Assembly (NCBI RefSeq): GCF_001424405.1
Contig: NZ_LMPS01000004.1
Location: forward strand, 368,537-432,536
DNA: 64,000 bases
Source of the DNA: Dyadobacter sp. Leaf189
GTDB taxonomy: Bacteria > Bacteroidota > Bacteroidia > Cytophagales > Spirosomataceae
Direction of reading: 5' to 3'
How positions within the stretch are numbered: the first letter of the stretch is position 1; the number at the start of each line of letters is the position of its first letter. Positions 8,912 through 17,485 of the stretch are shown piece by piece. Both the position numbers and the translations under genes were made by a program. The notes under the pieces are model-generated. The model saw nothing but the letters and a program-made list of their open reading frames with translations. It did no database searches and had not been told where the DNA came from.

Positions 8912-10345
8912 ATGAAAAATGTTTTACTTGTACTAGCGCTGCTGCTGACGGTCGCTTTCAAGACCTCCGCTCAAACTCTTCAGATTCAACCTGTCAATTC
9001 CAGTTATGCTACGTCGGCGCCGCCGGAAACTAATGTATTTTATATTGTCACGAACCTTTGTGCATCGTCTCCGAATAGCTGTACTTATACCTGGACCGTT
9101 ACCAATGGCGTCATTACAACTGCATCGACCGGCGTAGGACTAGTGACAGTGCCTGTGAAATGGAATAATTCTGCTTCAAACGGCACGATATCTGTAGCTG
9201 TCTCTGCTTGCAACCCAAGTTCTACCTGTACATCGGTAACCCGATCAACCCAGATAAGATATTTAGGGCCTGTGGGCAATATCAAGATAGACGGTGCTGC
9301 GCAAAGCGGATCATACGCTGTTAACTGCTCGGTGAGCTCTTTCACGGCATCGGTTGATCCGGTTACAAACGCTACATCCTATCAATGGTTCCTTCCGAGT
9401 GGCTGGACATACACCGGCAGTGGGAACAGTATCACAGTCACCCCAGGTTCATCTGGCGGATCAATCACGGTAAGAGCTATGAGATCGGATGTATCCGGAT
9501 TTTATACGTCCCAAACATTAGCGATTACAAGACCTAGTGGCACAGGCACTGTGACCGCTATAAATGGGCCCAGTCCTATATGTACCAGCTCCACTTTTAC
9601 ATTGAACGGTACTGCCGTGGGGTCGGTCACCTGGCTGACCAGTGACGCCAGTAAGCTCACCATCAATTCGTCCGGAGTAGCTACGCGGGTCGGATCGAGC
9701 AATGGACTTGTTACGATTACCGGCCGGATAACAAACGGCTGCGGGACCTTTAATGTCAATAGGGAAGTATGGGTCGGAAACCCTATTTTGAGTAGTGTAT
9801 CGCCGTCAAACACCACTTTCTGCACAGGAAGTACTTTGACCATATCAGCTTCCCCCAGTTATCAGCAATGGCTCAATTACAGCTGGACTAAAACCTACGG
9901 AAGCGGCGGCAACAATGGCTATTTCAGTAGTTCGTCAACAAACTCATACGTCGATTTCGTCGACTATACCGCTGAATATTCGACGATCAGTCTGAACGTA
10001 TCAAATAGTTGCGGCAGCCTTAGCAGCGGCGCATCGTTGATTTCTCAAAATTGTTTCAAAATGGCGATATACCCGAACCCCGCGACGGATGTGATAGCAG
10101 TAGAATTTGAATCAGCAGAGGACGAACCCACATTCCCGGAAAATATCCTTCTTATCAGTGAAGGATCGGGTATGACAATGAAAAAGGTTGATACGAATAT
10201 TAGCAAAAGCACGACAGACCTATCTAGAAAGCAAAAGTTTGACCTGAACGTGAGCGATTTACCACGTGGCACCTACTTTCTTCACCTTCTTTACCCTAGT
10301 AAATCAAATAAAAAGTCAGAGAAAGTACAGGTAGTTTTAAAATGA
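8912..10345 (+). CDS. T9SS-secreted Ig/PKD-like repeat protein (adhesin-like)
   Basis: 477 aa with a signal peptide (to about residue 20, TSAQ). The body is serine/threonine-rich beta-sandwich sequence with PKD/Ig-like modules: paired cysteines, CTYTWTVTNGVITTAS, YQWFLPSGWTYTGSG and VTWLTSDASKLTINSSG recur at regular spacing, about three modules. The C-terminus starts MAIYPNPATDVIAVEFES and ends with PRGTYFLHLL, a type A T9SS sorting domain. It closely parallels the C-terminus of the protease at 6523, including an unusual insert of the form P-x-I/A-x-L-x-S. There is no catalytic motif, so a surface adhesion or binding role is likely. A strong terminator follows at 10360. Confidence 0.8.
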   Translation: MKNVLLVLALLLTVAFKTSAQTLQIQPVNSSYATSAPPETNVFYIVTNLCASSPNSCTYTWTVTNGVITTASTGVGLVTVPVKWNNSASNGTISVAVSACNPSSTCTSVTRSTQIRYLGPVGNIKIDGAAQSGSYAVNCSVSSFTASVDPVTNATSYQWFLPSGWTYTGSGNSITVTPGSSGGSITVRAMRSDVSGFYTSQTLAITRPSGTGTVTAINGPSPICTSSTFTLNGTAVGSVTWLTSDASKLTINSSGVATRVGSSNGLVTITGRITNGCGTFNVNREVWVGNPILSSVSPSNTTFCTGSTLTISASPSYQQWLNYSWTKTYGSGGNNGYFSSSSTNSYVDFVDYTAEYSTISLNVSNSCGSLSSGASLISQNCFKMAIYPNPATDVIAVEFESAEDEPTFPENILLISEGSGMTMKKVDTNISKSTTDLSRKQKFDLNVSDLPRGTYFLHLLYPSKSNKKSEKVQVVLK

Positions 10346-10359
10346 GAAAACAACGGATG

Positions 10360-10398
10360 AAAGCCCCTTCGCACAAGCTGAGGGGCTTTTATCTTTTT
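10360..10398 (+). terminator. Rho-independent terminator
   Basis: Perfect 9-bp arms AAAGCCCCT (10360-10368) and AGGGGCTTT (10381-10389) are followed by TATCTTTTT. It ends the T9SS cargo cluster and also separates it from the convergent kinase gene that stops at 10469. Confidence 0.85.
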
Positions 10399-10468
10399 AT
10401 AGCGTTCTTCCTGGATACTTCGACATACGTACTAAAATTCACGTGGACTAAGAAACAACAACAAGTAG

Positions 10469-12193
10469 CTACGCCTTGGCAAGCTCGAAGTGAAATGTAC
10501 TTCCCATTCCTACTTCGCTGTCGACCCCGATGCTGCCGCCTTGTGCTTCGATAAATTCTTTGCTGATCGCCAGTCCAAGCCCCGTACCTGTTTTGGCGCT
10601 TCCGGGTACCTGGAAATAGCGGTCGAATATCTTGTCGCGATAGCGGCTGTCTATCCCTTTTCCTTCATCTTTTACCGAAAACCTGATCGCATTCTTTTCT
10701 TCCCTGATCTCCACGAGCACCTTGCTTTCAGGCTGCGAATACCGGATCGCATTGGTGAGAAAATTGATCAATACCCACGCCGTTTTTTCCAGATCGGCCT
10801 TCACGTCGGGCAGGTATTCAGGTACCAGGATCATCAACTTAATGTCTTTCTGATCCACCGTCGTTTTCACTGCATCCAAAGCATATTGCAGGATCTGCTC
10901 CGGCTTGCTTTGCTGGATCGTCAGCTGGATGTTTCCCGTTTCAACCTGCGACATATTCAGCAGCTCGCCCGTAATTTTCAGTAGTCGGTCGCTGTCTTCG
11001 CGGATGCTTTCAATCAGCTGTCTCTGCTGCTCGTTCACCTCGCCAGTGTGATGGTTATCCAGCAGTTGCAGACTCATTTTAATGGAAGATATCGGTGTTT
11101 TCAATTCGTGGGAAACGGTCGCTATGAAGTTTGTTTTGGCAAAATCCAGCTCTTTAAACATCGTCACATTTTTCAACACAATCACCTGACCAATAAAAGC
11201 TTTCTGCCGCTCTCCGGTGCGCGTAATGGTGATATCCACGATTTCTTTCTCGAAATAGCTTTCCTTATTGTTTGCGTAAATTTTCAGCGCAGGCTGACTG
11301 CCCGATGTGCTGGCGGTCTGCGGCTGCTGTATCAGCGCGCGGATCAGGTCATTTTGTAAAGACAATTCCAATGCCGACCTGCCTATCATATCCGACATCG
11401 AGAGACCGGTAATTTTCAATGCTTCTTCATTGGCAAAAAGGACAATTTTATTTTCATCCAAACCAATAACCGGCTCATGCATATTATTGATCAAAGCCTC
11501 AATTCGCTTCTTTTCGATCAATATCCTGGACAGATTGCTGTTGTCATATTCTTCCAGTTTTTCCGCCATTGTATTAAAAGAGCCAGCCAATTGACCGAAT
11601 TCATCCTTGCGGTCCAGGTGAACGCGTTGTGCATAATTTTTGCCCGCGATTTCACGAAAGCTTTCAGCCAGCGCTTTGATCGGATTGGCAATGCTGCCGG
11701 GCAAATTGATGAATAACGTCAATGAAACTATAAAGCAAATCGTGCCTGCAATGAGAATCCACGCAATCGCCGATTTGACAGTAAGAACCGCCTTATCGCT
11801 TTTCGCCTGTATCGCACGCATGTTCACACCCATGATCTCCGAAATGTCTTTCCTGATCAGCGGCAATGCATTTGTCTGGTTGCGATCTGATAGCAGTTCC
11901 AGAAAGTGGTCTTCCACGCGCTGGGTCGCTTCCGCCTCTCCTATTTCGGTAACATTGGCCTTTTGTTTTTTCAAATTCGTCTGAAAAGCCAGCCTTGCAT
12001 TCGGGTCTGCCTGCATTTGATCCAGTGCGGTCAGCATGTTGCGGGAATATTCCAGTGACTGATAATTGTCGGCCAGAATGTTGGTGGTATCGTCGCGCAG
12101 ACTGTAAATGTATTTGGACGATATGAGTGTAAGCAGCAAAATCATTACGAAAAGCAGACCGATGCTCAGGCGAAGTTTGGTTTTAATATTCAT
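10469..12193 (-). CDS. Membrane sensor histidine kinase (HAMP-PAS-HisKA-HATPase), kdp-linked
   Basis: 574 aa. Two membrane segments (about residues 10-28 and 143-163) bracket a periplasmic sensing region of about 115 aa. Then come a HAMP domain (to about 225), a PAS domain (about 240-340, NMHEPVIGLDENKIVLFANEEAL), a HisKA box FIATVSHELKTPISS with the phospho-acceptor His near 362, and an HATPase with N-box LINFLTNAIRYS, VKDEGKGID and GTGLGLAIS. It starts 30 bases after the KdpD-like gene and is the last gene of the kdp run. In many bacteria the kinase module is fused to KdpD; here it is a separate protein with a different sensor. No response regulator (KdpE) gene lies beside it, so its partner must be elsewhere. 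Confidence 0.9.
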   Translation of the reverse strand: MNIKTKLRLSIGLLFVMILLLTLISSKYIYSLRDDTTNILADNYQSLEYSRNMLTALDQMQADPNARLAFQTNLKKQKANVTEIGEAEATQRVEDHFLELLSDRNQTNALPLIRKDISEIMGVNMRAIQAKSDKAVLTVKSAIAWILIAGTICFIVSLTLFINLPGSIANPIKALAESFREIAGKNYAQRVHLDRKDEFGQLAGSFNTMAEKLEEYDNSNLSRILIEKKRIEALINNMHEPVIGLDENKIVLFANEEALKITGLSMSDMIGRSALELSLQNDLIRALIQQPQTASTSGSQPALKIYANNKESYFEKEIVDITITRTGERQKAFIGQVIVLKNVTMFKELDFAKTNFIATVSHELKTPISSIKMSLQLLDNHHTGEVNEQQRQLIESIREDSDRLLKITGELLNMSQVETGNIQLTIQQSKPEQILQYALDAVKTTVDQKDIKLMILVPEYLPDVKADLEKTAWVLINFLTNAIRYSQPESKVLVEIREEKNAIRFSVKDEGKGIDSRYRDKIFDRYFQVPGSAKTGTGLGLAISKEFIEAQGGSIGVDSEVGMGSTFHFELAKA

Positions 12194-12223
12194 GAGTTGG
12201 GTTGTTTGGCAAGATCCGGTTTT

Positions 12224-13348
12224 TCAGGAAAGGATCACAAGATCGGTGTTTGAGGATGATAGTTTTTTCAGGAGGTTATTAAAAAGGTTTGTAACCAAAA
12301 TAACCCTTATCAATGTAATATGCGGCTTTCCAATGCAAATGGTCGTGATTTCCTTCTGCTCGGCTACCTGAATAATCGCTTCTGAAATATTCCGGTTTTG
12401 CACGCGGATAATTTCGGCGCCCATTTCGGTCGCCAATTTAAAGTTATTGATCAAATGCCGCTGCTTGTCCAATGCAATCCTGTCCTTACTTTCCTTGGGA
12501 GTTTCTACGTAAAGTAAAAACCATTTGCTGTTATAATAGCTGGCAAGCCGGGCCGTTTTCCGGATCACATGCTTCGCCGTGACTTCATTGGAACTCACGC
12601 AAGCCAGAAATTTCTCGCGACGTTGCGCAATCATTTTCGGCACCTGCGAATCCACCTTCCGCTCCACCTGACTGGCTACTTCTTTCAATGCCAGCTCACG
12701 CAATTGCAGGATATTGTCGGACTGAAAAAAGTTATTGAGCGCAGTCTGGATCTTCTCAGGCTGGTAAATTTTGCCTTCTTTCAACCGCGTGATCAATTCA
12801 TCCGCCGTCAAATCGATATTCACCACTTCATCGGCCATCGCGAGCACATTATCGGGAATCCGCTCACGTACCTCCACGCCTGTGATCTGCTTGATTTCTT
12901 CATTCAGGCTTTCAATATGCTGGATATTCACTGCGCTGATCACATTGATCCCGGCCTCTAAAATTTCCAGCACATCCTGCCAGCGCTTGTGATTTTTACT
13001 CCCCTCAATATTGGTATGTGCCAGCTCATCCACAATCACAATCTCCGGCCGCAGCCCGATCACCGCCTGCACATCCAGCTCATCCAGTTCTTTCCCTTTA
13101 TAAAACAGCTTTCGACGCGGGATCACCGGCAATCCGTCCAGCAAATCATGCGTCTCCTTCCGGTTATGCGTCTCCACATACCCGATCTTCACATCAATCC
13201 CATTCCGCATGAGCGTATGCGCCTCCTGCAACATCCGGTAAGTCTTCCCCACCCCGGCACTCATACCAATGTAAATTTTAAATTTCCCCCGCCTGGACTT
13301 TTTAATCAGGTCAAGGAAGTGTTGCGCGCTTGGGGTGGTTTCGGACAT
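12224..13348 (-). CDS. kdpD: KdpD N-terminal domain with universal stress domain, lacking the kinase
   Basis: 374 aa, far shorter than full KdpD (about 890 aa). The KdpD sensor domain is clear: Walker A GMSAGVGKT at residues 28-36, Walker-B-like EIVIVDELAHTN, and VISAVNIQHIESLNEEI typical of the family. A Usp-like domain follows (about 245-374, LACVSSNEVTAKHVIRKTARLA). The DUF4118 membrane helices and the transmitter are missing, and the coding frame ends cleanly, so this is a natural split form rather than a frameshift. A cytoplasmic ATP/K+-sensing role with the histidine kinase encoded 30 bases downstream is inferred. It could regulate Kdp through that kinase or through direct contact. Confidence 0.88.
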   Translation of the reverse strand: MSETTPSAQHFLDLIKKSRRGKFKIYIGMSAGVGKTYRMLQEAHTLMRNGIDVKIGYVETHNRKETHDLLDGLPVIPRRKLFYKGKELDELDVQAVIGLRPEIVIVDELAHTNIEGSKNHKRWQDVLEILEAGINVISAVNIQHIESLNEEIKQITGVEVRERIPDNVLAMADEVVNIDLTADELITRLKEGKIYQPEKIQTALNNFFQSDNILQLRELALKEVASQVERKVDSQVPKMIAQRREKFLACVSSNEVTAKHVIRKTARLASYYNSKWFLLYVETPKESKDRIALDKQRHLINNFKLATEMGAEIIRVQNRNISEAIIQVAEQKEITTICIGKPHITLIRVILVTNLFNNLLKKLSSSNTDLVILS

Positions 13349-13409
13349 GAGGATAGAGAGGGCTGGTGGTTAGGTGTGGTCAGGTCTGGTTTAGGGTTGT
13401 TTTCTTCTT

Positions 13410-13508
13410 TTTGTCACCCTGAGCGCAGTCGAAGGGCTTCCCGGAGGCAAACAGCACGTAGCTAGTTCACCTCCGGACGTGCCCTTCGACTGCGCTCAGG
13501 GTGACAAA
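13410..13508. repeat. Long palindromic repeat between porin and kdpD
   Basis: A 28-bp left arm (13410-13437) is perfectly complementary to the right arm (13481-13508). A second nested pair, CCGGAG at 13441 and CTCCGG at 13471, gives a cruciform-capable element of about 99 bp. The arm core CCTGAGCGCAGTCGAAGGG is a sequence I recall as common in intergenic regions of many genomes. There is no transposase nearby. It may act as a processing or attenuation element inside the kdp transcript, or be a REP/MITE-like insertion. Confidence 0.85.
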
Positions 13509-13541
13509 GGGAGCTGCGCTTAGGGTTACAAAAGAGGTGAA

Positions 13542-14627
13542 CTAAAACGCTATCGCCAACGACGTCGTAACAAAACTATTACTCCTCTTAACACCCTCAT
13601 TCCGCTCCACAAAAATCGCATCTTTACTAGAAAGCGTCCGCGCCTCAATCCTCCAAACCAGGTTCGGTAAAATCAGATAATCTGCATTCACTGAAAAGCC
13701 CCAGGTCCTGAATCCCGACTCCGTTCCCGTCGCGATTATCACCCCATTTTTATCCTCAAAATACTCCCCGCGCACGGCGACATTCACTTTGGAAGTTGGC
13801 GAGTAGCGCACGATCATGACGGGTACCAGCCACCGGTTATACTTGCTGCTGCCTTTTTCCTTTTGCTCGGTACCGTAATCAAAACCGGCGGTGATGCCCC
13901 ATTGCGGACTTAACTGGAATATCCCATACACATTATGATAGTAACGCATGAGGCGCGCGCTGTCGGGCTTGTCGTTGCCGATGAATGTGCTGTAATTCAA
14001 TGTCACAGCCGAACTTGGTTTGTAAGTTACCTGCGTCCCGAATGCCGGGGTCGTATTGCCGTCCACGCGCTGTATACGCTGCCAACCGTTCAGGTACATC
14101 GCGGCCAGGTAGAGTTTGCCATTATTTGTTGTAAAATTCAGCTTTGCGCCCGATTCGAAGTACGGCGAATTTTCGGCCACCAAGCTGCGGGTCAATGCCC
14201 AGTTATCTTTTCCGATCGCACTCTCAAAACCAATGTGCGACGACATAATACCTGCATCCAGCCACAGATTGGCATTTTTAGCGAGCTTCACACCAGCATT
14301 GGCCTCGTAAATGTTTTTCAGCACGCCCGGCTCGGCGGCGTAGTTGGCATTCATATAAGTACCTACTCCCAAAGCCAGGTTCGCGCGGACGCGGTCGCTG
14401 TTGTAGCTTCCTTTAATAAAGCCGAGGTTGATGTTGACTTCACCTGCACGGTTAAAATTGTATAAGAACGACGGCGTGGTGTTATTAACCGGACGGTTGA
14501 AATCGCAATTATAATAAGCTTCCAGGTATCCGCTGACGGTAAATACAGGGGCAGTCTCGGTTGAATCCTGGGCATTGGTATTTTGAAACAAGGCAAGCAT
14601 CATAGCTGCCACGAGGTACTTTTTCAT
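13542..14627 (-). CDS. Outer-membrane porin of the kdp operon (OmpL-like beta-barrel)
   Basis: The start at 14627 (MKKYLVAAMMLALF) gives 361 aa with a signal peptide ending NTNAQ; an upstream ATG at 14642 adds only five residues. The mature chain opens with VSGYLEAYYNCDFNRP and continues as amphipathic strands (VNINLGFIKGSY, VTLNYSTFIGN, WGITAGFDYG), ending SFVTTSLAIAF, a typical barrel terminal strand. It matches the pattern of BBP2/OmpL-like porins that often travel with kdp genes in Bacteroidota. It lies 27 bases after kdpC. A role in letting K+ or small solutes across the outer membrane for the Kdp pump is inferred from position. Confidence 0.78.
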   Translation of the reverse strand: MKKYLVAAMMLALFQNTNAQDSTETAPVFTVSGYLEAYYNCDFNRPVNNTTPSFLYNFNRAGEVNINLGFIKGSYNSDRVRANLALGVGTYMNANYAAEPGVLKNIYEANAGVKLAKNANLWLDAGIMSSHIGFESAIGKDNWALTRSLVAENSPYFESGAKLNFTTNNGKLYLAAMYLNGWQRIQRVDGNTTPAFGTQVTYKPSSAVTLNYSTFIGNDKPDSARLMRYYHNVYGIFQLSPQWGITAGFDYGTEQKEKGSSKYNRWLVPVMIVRYSPTSKVNVAVRGEYFEDKNGVIIATGTESGFRTWGFSVNADYLILPNLVWRIEARTLSSKDAIFVERNEGVKRSNSFVTTSLAIAF

Positions 14628-14654
14628 TTGTGTTAAAATCAAAAAATTGAATTA

Positions 14655-15218
14655 CTATTTAAGCGCGTCCAAAGCCAGGTTCAGCTTCAATACATTGACG
14701 CGTGACGATGGTCCGAAAATGCCCAGCAATGCACCTTCTGTATTTTTACCGATCAGGTCAGTGATTGCTGTTTTGGAAATACCGCGAACTTGCGCAATGC
14801 GCTCAGCCTGGATCAATGCAGCCTGCTCCGAAATGTGCGGGTCAAGTCCGCTGGCGCTGGCAGTTACCATTTCTACGGGGATATCTTCTTTTGCGACGCC
14901 CGGATTATGCACCAGGAAGGTATCAATCCGCGCCTGCACCACAGCCAGGTACTCGGGATTGGATGGGCCTTTGTTGCTACCCCCGCTACCGGCAGAGTTA
15001 TAGTCCACCGCGGACGGACGGGAATTGAAATATTTGTCTTCCGTAAAAACCTGCCCGATGTTGGCGTAATACTTCTTATCGCCACTTATAATCACTTCTC
15101 CTTTTCCACTGTTGGGAGCAAGCTGGGCAATCGCCCAGACGATGCCGGGATACACTACACAAAAAAGCACGAGTGTAGCAAGAGTGAGCCTGATGGCAGG
15201 CATTAAATTCGTTTTCAT
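14655..15218 (-). CDS. kdpC: Potassium-transporting ATPase KdpC subunit
   Basis: 187 aa, close to the usual KdpC length (about 190). One N-terminal membrane helix (AIRLTLATLVLFCVVYPGIVW) is followed by the periplasmic domain. Family motifs are visible: YFNSRPSAVDYNSAGSGGSN, LDPHISEQAALIQAERIAQVRG and NVLKLNLALD near the end. KdpC bridges the KdpA channel and the KdpB ATPase and assists K+ binding. It follows kdpB after a 61-base spacer that contains a 7-bp tandem array. Confidence 0.96.
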   Translation of the reverse strand: MKTNLMPAIRLTLATLVLFCVVYPGIVWAIAQLAPNSGKGEVIISGDKKYYANIGQVFTEDKYFNSRPSAVDYNSAGSGGSNKGPSNPEYLAVVQARIDTFLVHNPGVAKEDIPVEMVTASASGLDPHISEQAALIQAERIAQVRGISKTAITDLIGKNTEGALLGIFGPSSRVNVLKLNLALDALK

Positions 15219-15224
15219 AGTTTT

Positions 15225-15259
15225 AGCTTTTGGCTGTTAGCGATTAGCTTTTAGACCTT
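15225..15259. repeat. Heptanucleotide tandem array between kdpB and kdpC
   Basis: Read on the + strand the spacer resolves into 7-bp units AGCTTTT, GGCTGTT, AGCGATT, AGCTTTT, AGACCTT (15225-15259), sharing the pattern NGCNNTT. It belongs to the same family as the arrays upstream of kdpB (17327-17485). Confidence 0.65.
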
Positions 15260-15279
15260 TGTTTGACTTTTGTATTTTT

Positions 15280-17319
15280 TTACAACCAGATACTCACTAC
15301 CATATCAATCACTTTAATTCCCACAAAAGGAACCAGCACGCCGCCCAGGCCGTAGATAAACAGGTTCTTCCGCAGCAATGCACTTGCACCGATCGGGGTA
15401 TATTTTACGCCGCGCAAAGCCAGCGGGATCAGGAATGGGATGATGATCGCATTGAAAATCACGGCTGAGAGTATTGCGCTTTCAGGGCTGGACAGGCGCA
15501 TGATATTCAATCCTTGCAGCGCCGGAATGCTGGCTATAAAAAGTGCCGGGATTATTGCAAAGTACTTGGCTACGTCGTTGGCGATGGAGAAAGTAGTCAG
15601 CGTACCGCGGGTCATCAGGAGTTGTTTTCCGATTTCTACGATCTCGATCAGCTTGGTGGGGTCATTGTCCAGGTCTACCATGTTGCCGGCTTCTTTGGCT
15701 GCCTGCGTACCGCTGTTCATCGCTACACCTACGTCGGCTTGGGCCAATGCAGGCGCATCATTGGTACCGTCTCCCATCATCGCCACGAGGCGGCCGCCTT
15801 CCTGTTCCTTTTTGATGTAGTTCATTTTGTCTTCCGGCTTGGCTTCGGCGATAAAGTCGTCTACACCTGCTTTTTCGGCGATAAATTTGGCAGTCAGCGG
15901 GTTATCACCTGTTACCATTACTGTTTTGACGCCCATTTTGCGTAGCCTTTCAAAACGCTCGCTAATACCGGTTTTGATAATATCCTGCAACTCGATGACG
16001 CCTAATACCCGCTCGTTTTCAGCAACTACCAGCGGGGTACCACCATTGTTAGAGATCTCTTTCACTTTGGTATCAATCTCCTCCGGGAAATGGTTGCCCG
16101 CACTTTCCACCAGTTTCTTGATAGAATCAAAAGCGCCTTTTCTGATGCGGGTATTCTCATAATCGACTCCCGAGCTGCGGGTTTCGGCGGTAAATTCTAC
16201 AAACTTCGGACTGGGCAAAGTGTAGGTAGCAGGCGTTGCATTAGCCAGTTCCAGGATGGATTTACCTTCCGGCGTTTCGTCGGCAATCGAGCTCAGTACG
16301 GCGCTTTTGATAAAATGAGTATCATTAATGCCTCTGGCAGCGTGAAACCGGGTGGCTTTACGGTTACCGATGGTGATGGTACCTGTTTTATCCAGCAAAA
16401 GCACGTCCACGTCTCCGGCAGTTTCCACTGCTTTACCTGATTTGGTGATCACATTTGCCCGCAATGCACGGTCCATGCCGGCAATACCGATGGCCGAAAG
16501 CAGCCCGCCGATCGTGGTTGGGATAAGGCACACGAACAGGGAAATGAATGCAGCAATCGTAATTGGCGTACTTGCGTAGCTGGCAAAAGGCTGCAGGGTG
16601 ATACACACAATGATAAATACCAGCGTGAAACCAGCCAGCAGGATCGTCAGCGCAATTTCGTTCGGTGTTTTCTGGCGACTGGCACCTTCTACCAGCGCGA
16701 TCATTTTGTCCAGAAAACTTTCGCCCGGCGCAGTGGTCACGCGTACTTTGATCCGGTCGGAAAGCACTTTGGTACCGCCGGTGACGCTGCTTTTATCGCC
16801 GCCTGCCTCGCGGATTACCGGTGCGGATTCACCTGTGATCGCACTCTCGTCGATGGTAGCCAGACCTTCGATGATCTCACCGTCCATCGGAATGTTGTCG
16901 CCTGCCTCGCAGATAAACACGTCGCCCTTTTTCATCTGGGCCGACATCACCTGTTTGGTATTTACATTGAATCCCTGCACGTTGTCGACAACCAGTTTCG
17001 CCTGGGTTTCTTCCCGTGTTTTCCGTAAACTGTCCGCCTGCGCTTTACCCCTGGCTTCGGCAATTGCTTCTGCGAAATTGGCAAAAAGCAGCGTCAGGAA
17101 AAGGATCAGAAATACCACGAAGTTATAGCCGAAGCTGCCCTGCGATTTTTCACCCGCCAGGATCCACAGACTGACGATCAGCATCACTACGGTCCCGATT
17201 TCCACGGTAAACATGACCGGGTTACGGAAGAGCAATTTTGGGTTGAGTTTTATAAACGATTGCTTAATCGCCTCGTTAACAAGCTCCTTTTGGAATAAGG
17301 ATGCACTTTGAGTTTTCAT
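15280..17319 (-). CDS. kdpB: Potassium-transporting P-type ATPase KdpB
   Basis: The start at 17319 ([13 protein letters not shown]) gives 679 aa, matching KdpB of about 680; the longer open frame to 17388 only translates the 7-bp repeat array and is rejected as a start. P-type ATPase hallmarks are present: phosphorylation motif DKTGT with Asp310, actuator motif [18 protein letters not shown], and [21 protein letters not shown]. Seven or so membrane helices are visible. KdpB hydrolyses ATP to drive K+ uptake through KdpA. It is flanked by kdpA and kdpC in the standard order. Confidence 0.97.
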   Translation of the reverse strand: MKTQSASLFQKELVNEAIKQSFIKLNPKLLFRNPVMFTVEIGTVVMLIVSLWILAGEKSQGSFGYNFVVFLILFLTLLFANFAEAIAEARGKAQADSLRKTREETQAKLVVDNVQGFNVNTKQVMSAQMKKGDVFICEAGDNIPMDGEIIEGLATIDESAITGESAPVIREAGGDKSSVTGGTKVLSDRIKVRVTTAPGESFLDKMIALVEGASRQKTPNEIALTILLAGFTLVFIIVCITLQPFASYASTPITIAAFISLFVCLIPTTIGGLLSAIGIAGMDRALRANVITKSGKAVETAGDVDVLLLDKTGTITIGNRKATRFHAARGINDTHFIKSAVLSSIADETPEGKSILELANATPATYTLPSPKFVEFTAETRSSGVDYENTRIRKGAFDSIKKLVESAGNHFPEEIDTKVKEISNNGGTPLVVAENERVLGVIELQDIIKTGISERFERLRKMGVKTVMVTGDNPLTAKFIAEKAGVDDFIAEAKPEDKMNYIKKEQEGGRLVAMMGDGTNDAPALAQADVGVAMNSGTQAAKEAGNMVDLDNDPTKLIEIVEIGKQLLMTRGTLTTFSIANDVAKYFAIIPALFIASIPALQGLNIMRLSSPESAILSAVIFNAIIIPFLIPLALRGVKYTPIGASALLRKNLFIYGLGGVLVPFVGIKVIDMVVSIWL

Positions 17320-17326
17320 TGTATAT

Positions 17327-17485
17327 GGGCTGTCGGCAGTCGGCTTTCGGCAATCGGCTTTGAGCTTTCTGCATTTATTAGACAGCATTGGTTTAATTGA
17401 TATTTGAAATCCTCCAATAAGATTTTTAAATGTAACCGGCCCAAAAGCCGACTGCCGATAACCGACAGCTGATAGCTCTAAAAGC
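17327..17485. repeat. Paired heptanucleotide arrays in inverted orientation upstream of kdpB
   Basis: From 17327 to 17389 the + strand reads as 7-bp units: GGGCTGT, CGGCAGT, CGGCTTT, CGGCAAT, CGGCTTT, GAGCTTT, CTGCATT and further decayed copies. From 17444 to 17485 the complementary form appears (AAAGCCG, ACTGCCG, ATAACCG, ACAGCTG, ATAGCTC). Bases 17334-17347 are perfectly complementary to 17444-17457, so the two arrays can pair. The right array overlaps the last codons of kdpA. The unit resembles the array at 15225-15259. Confidence 0.75.

Noticed and set aside
10490-10984. Plus-strand frames opposite the histidine kinase
   Set aside because: The kinase on the minus strand has all expected motifs in one frame; the plus frames are shadows.
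12224-13348. KdpD as a frameshifted full-length gene
   Set aside because: The frame ends cleanly after the Usp domain, and the downstream kinase has its own start, membrane sensor and PAS domain, so it is not a broken fusion.
13410-13508. Terminal repeats of an insertion sequence
   Set aside because: Less than 50 bases lie between the arms and there is no transposase or target duplication.
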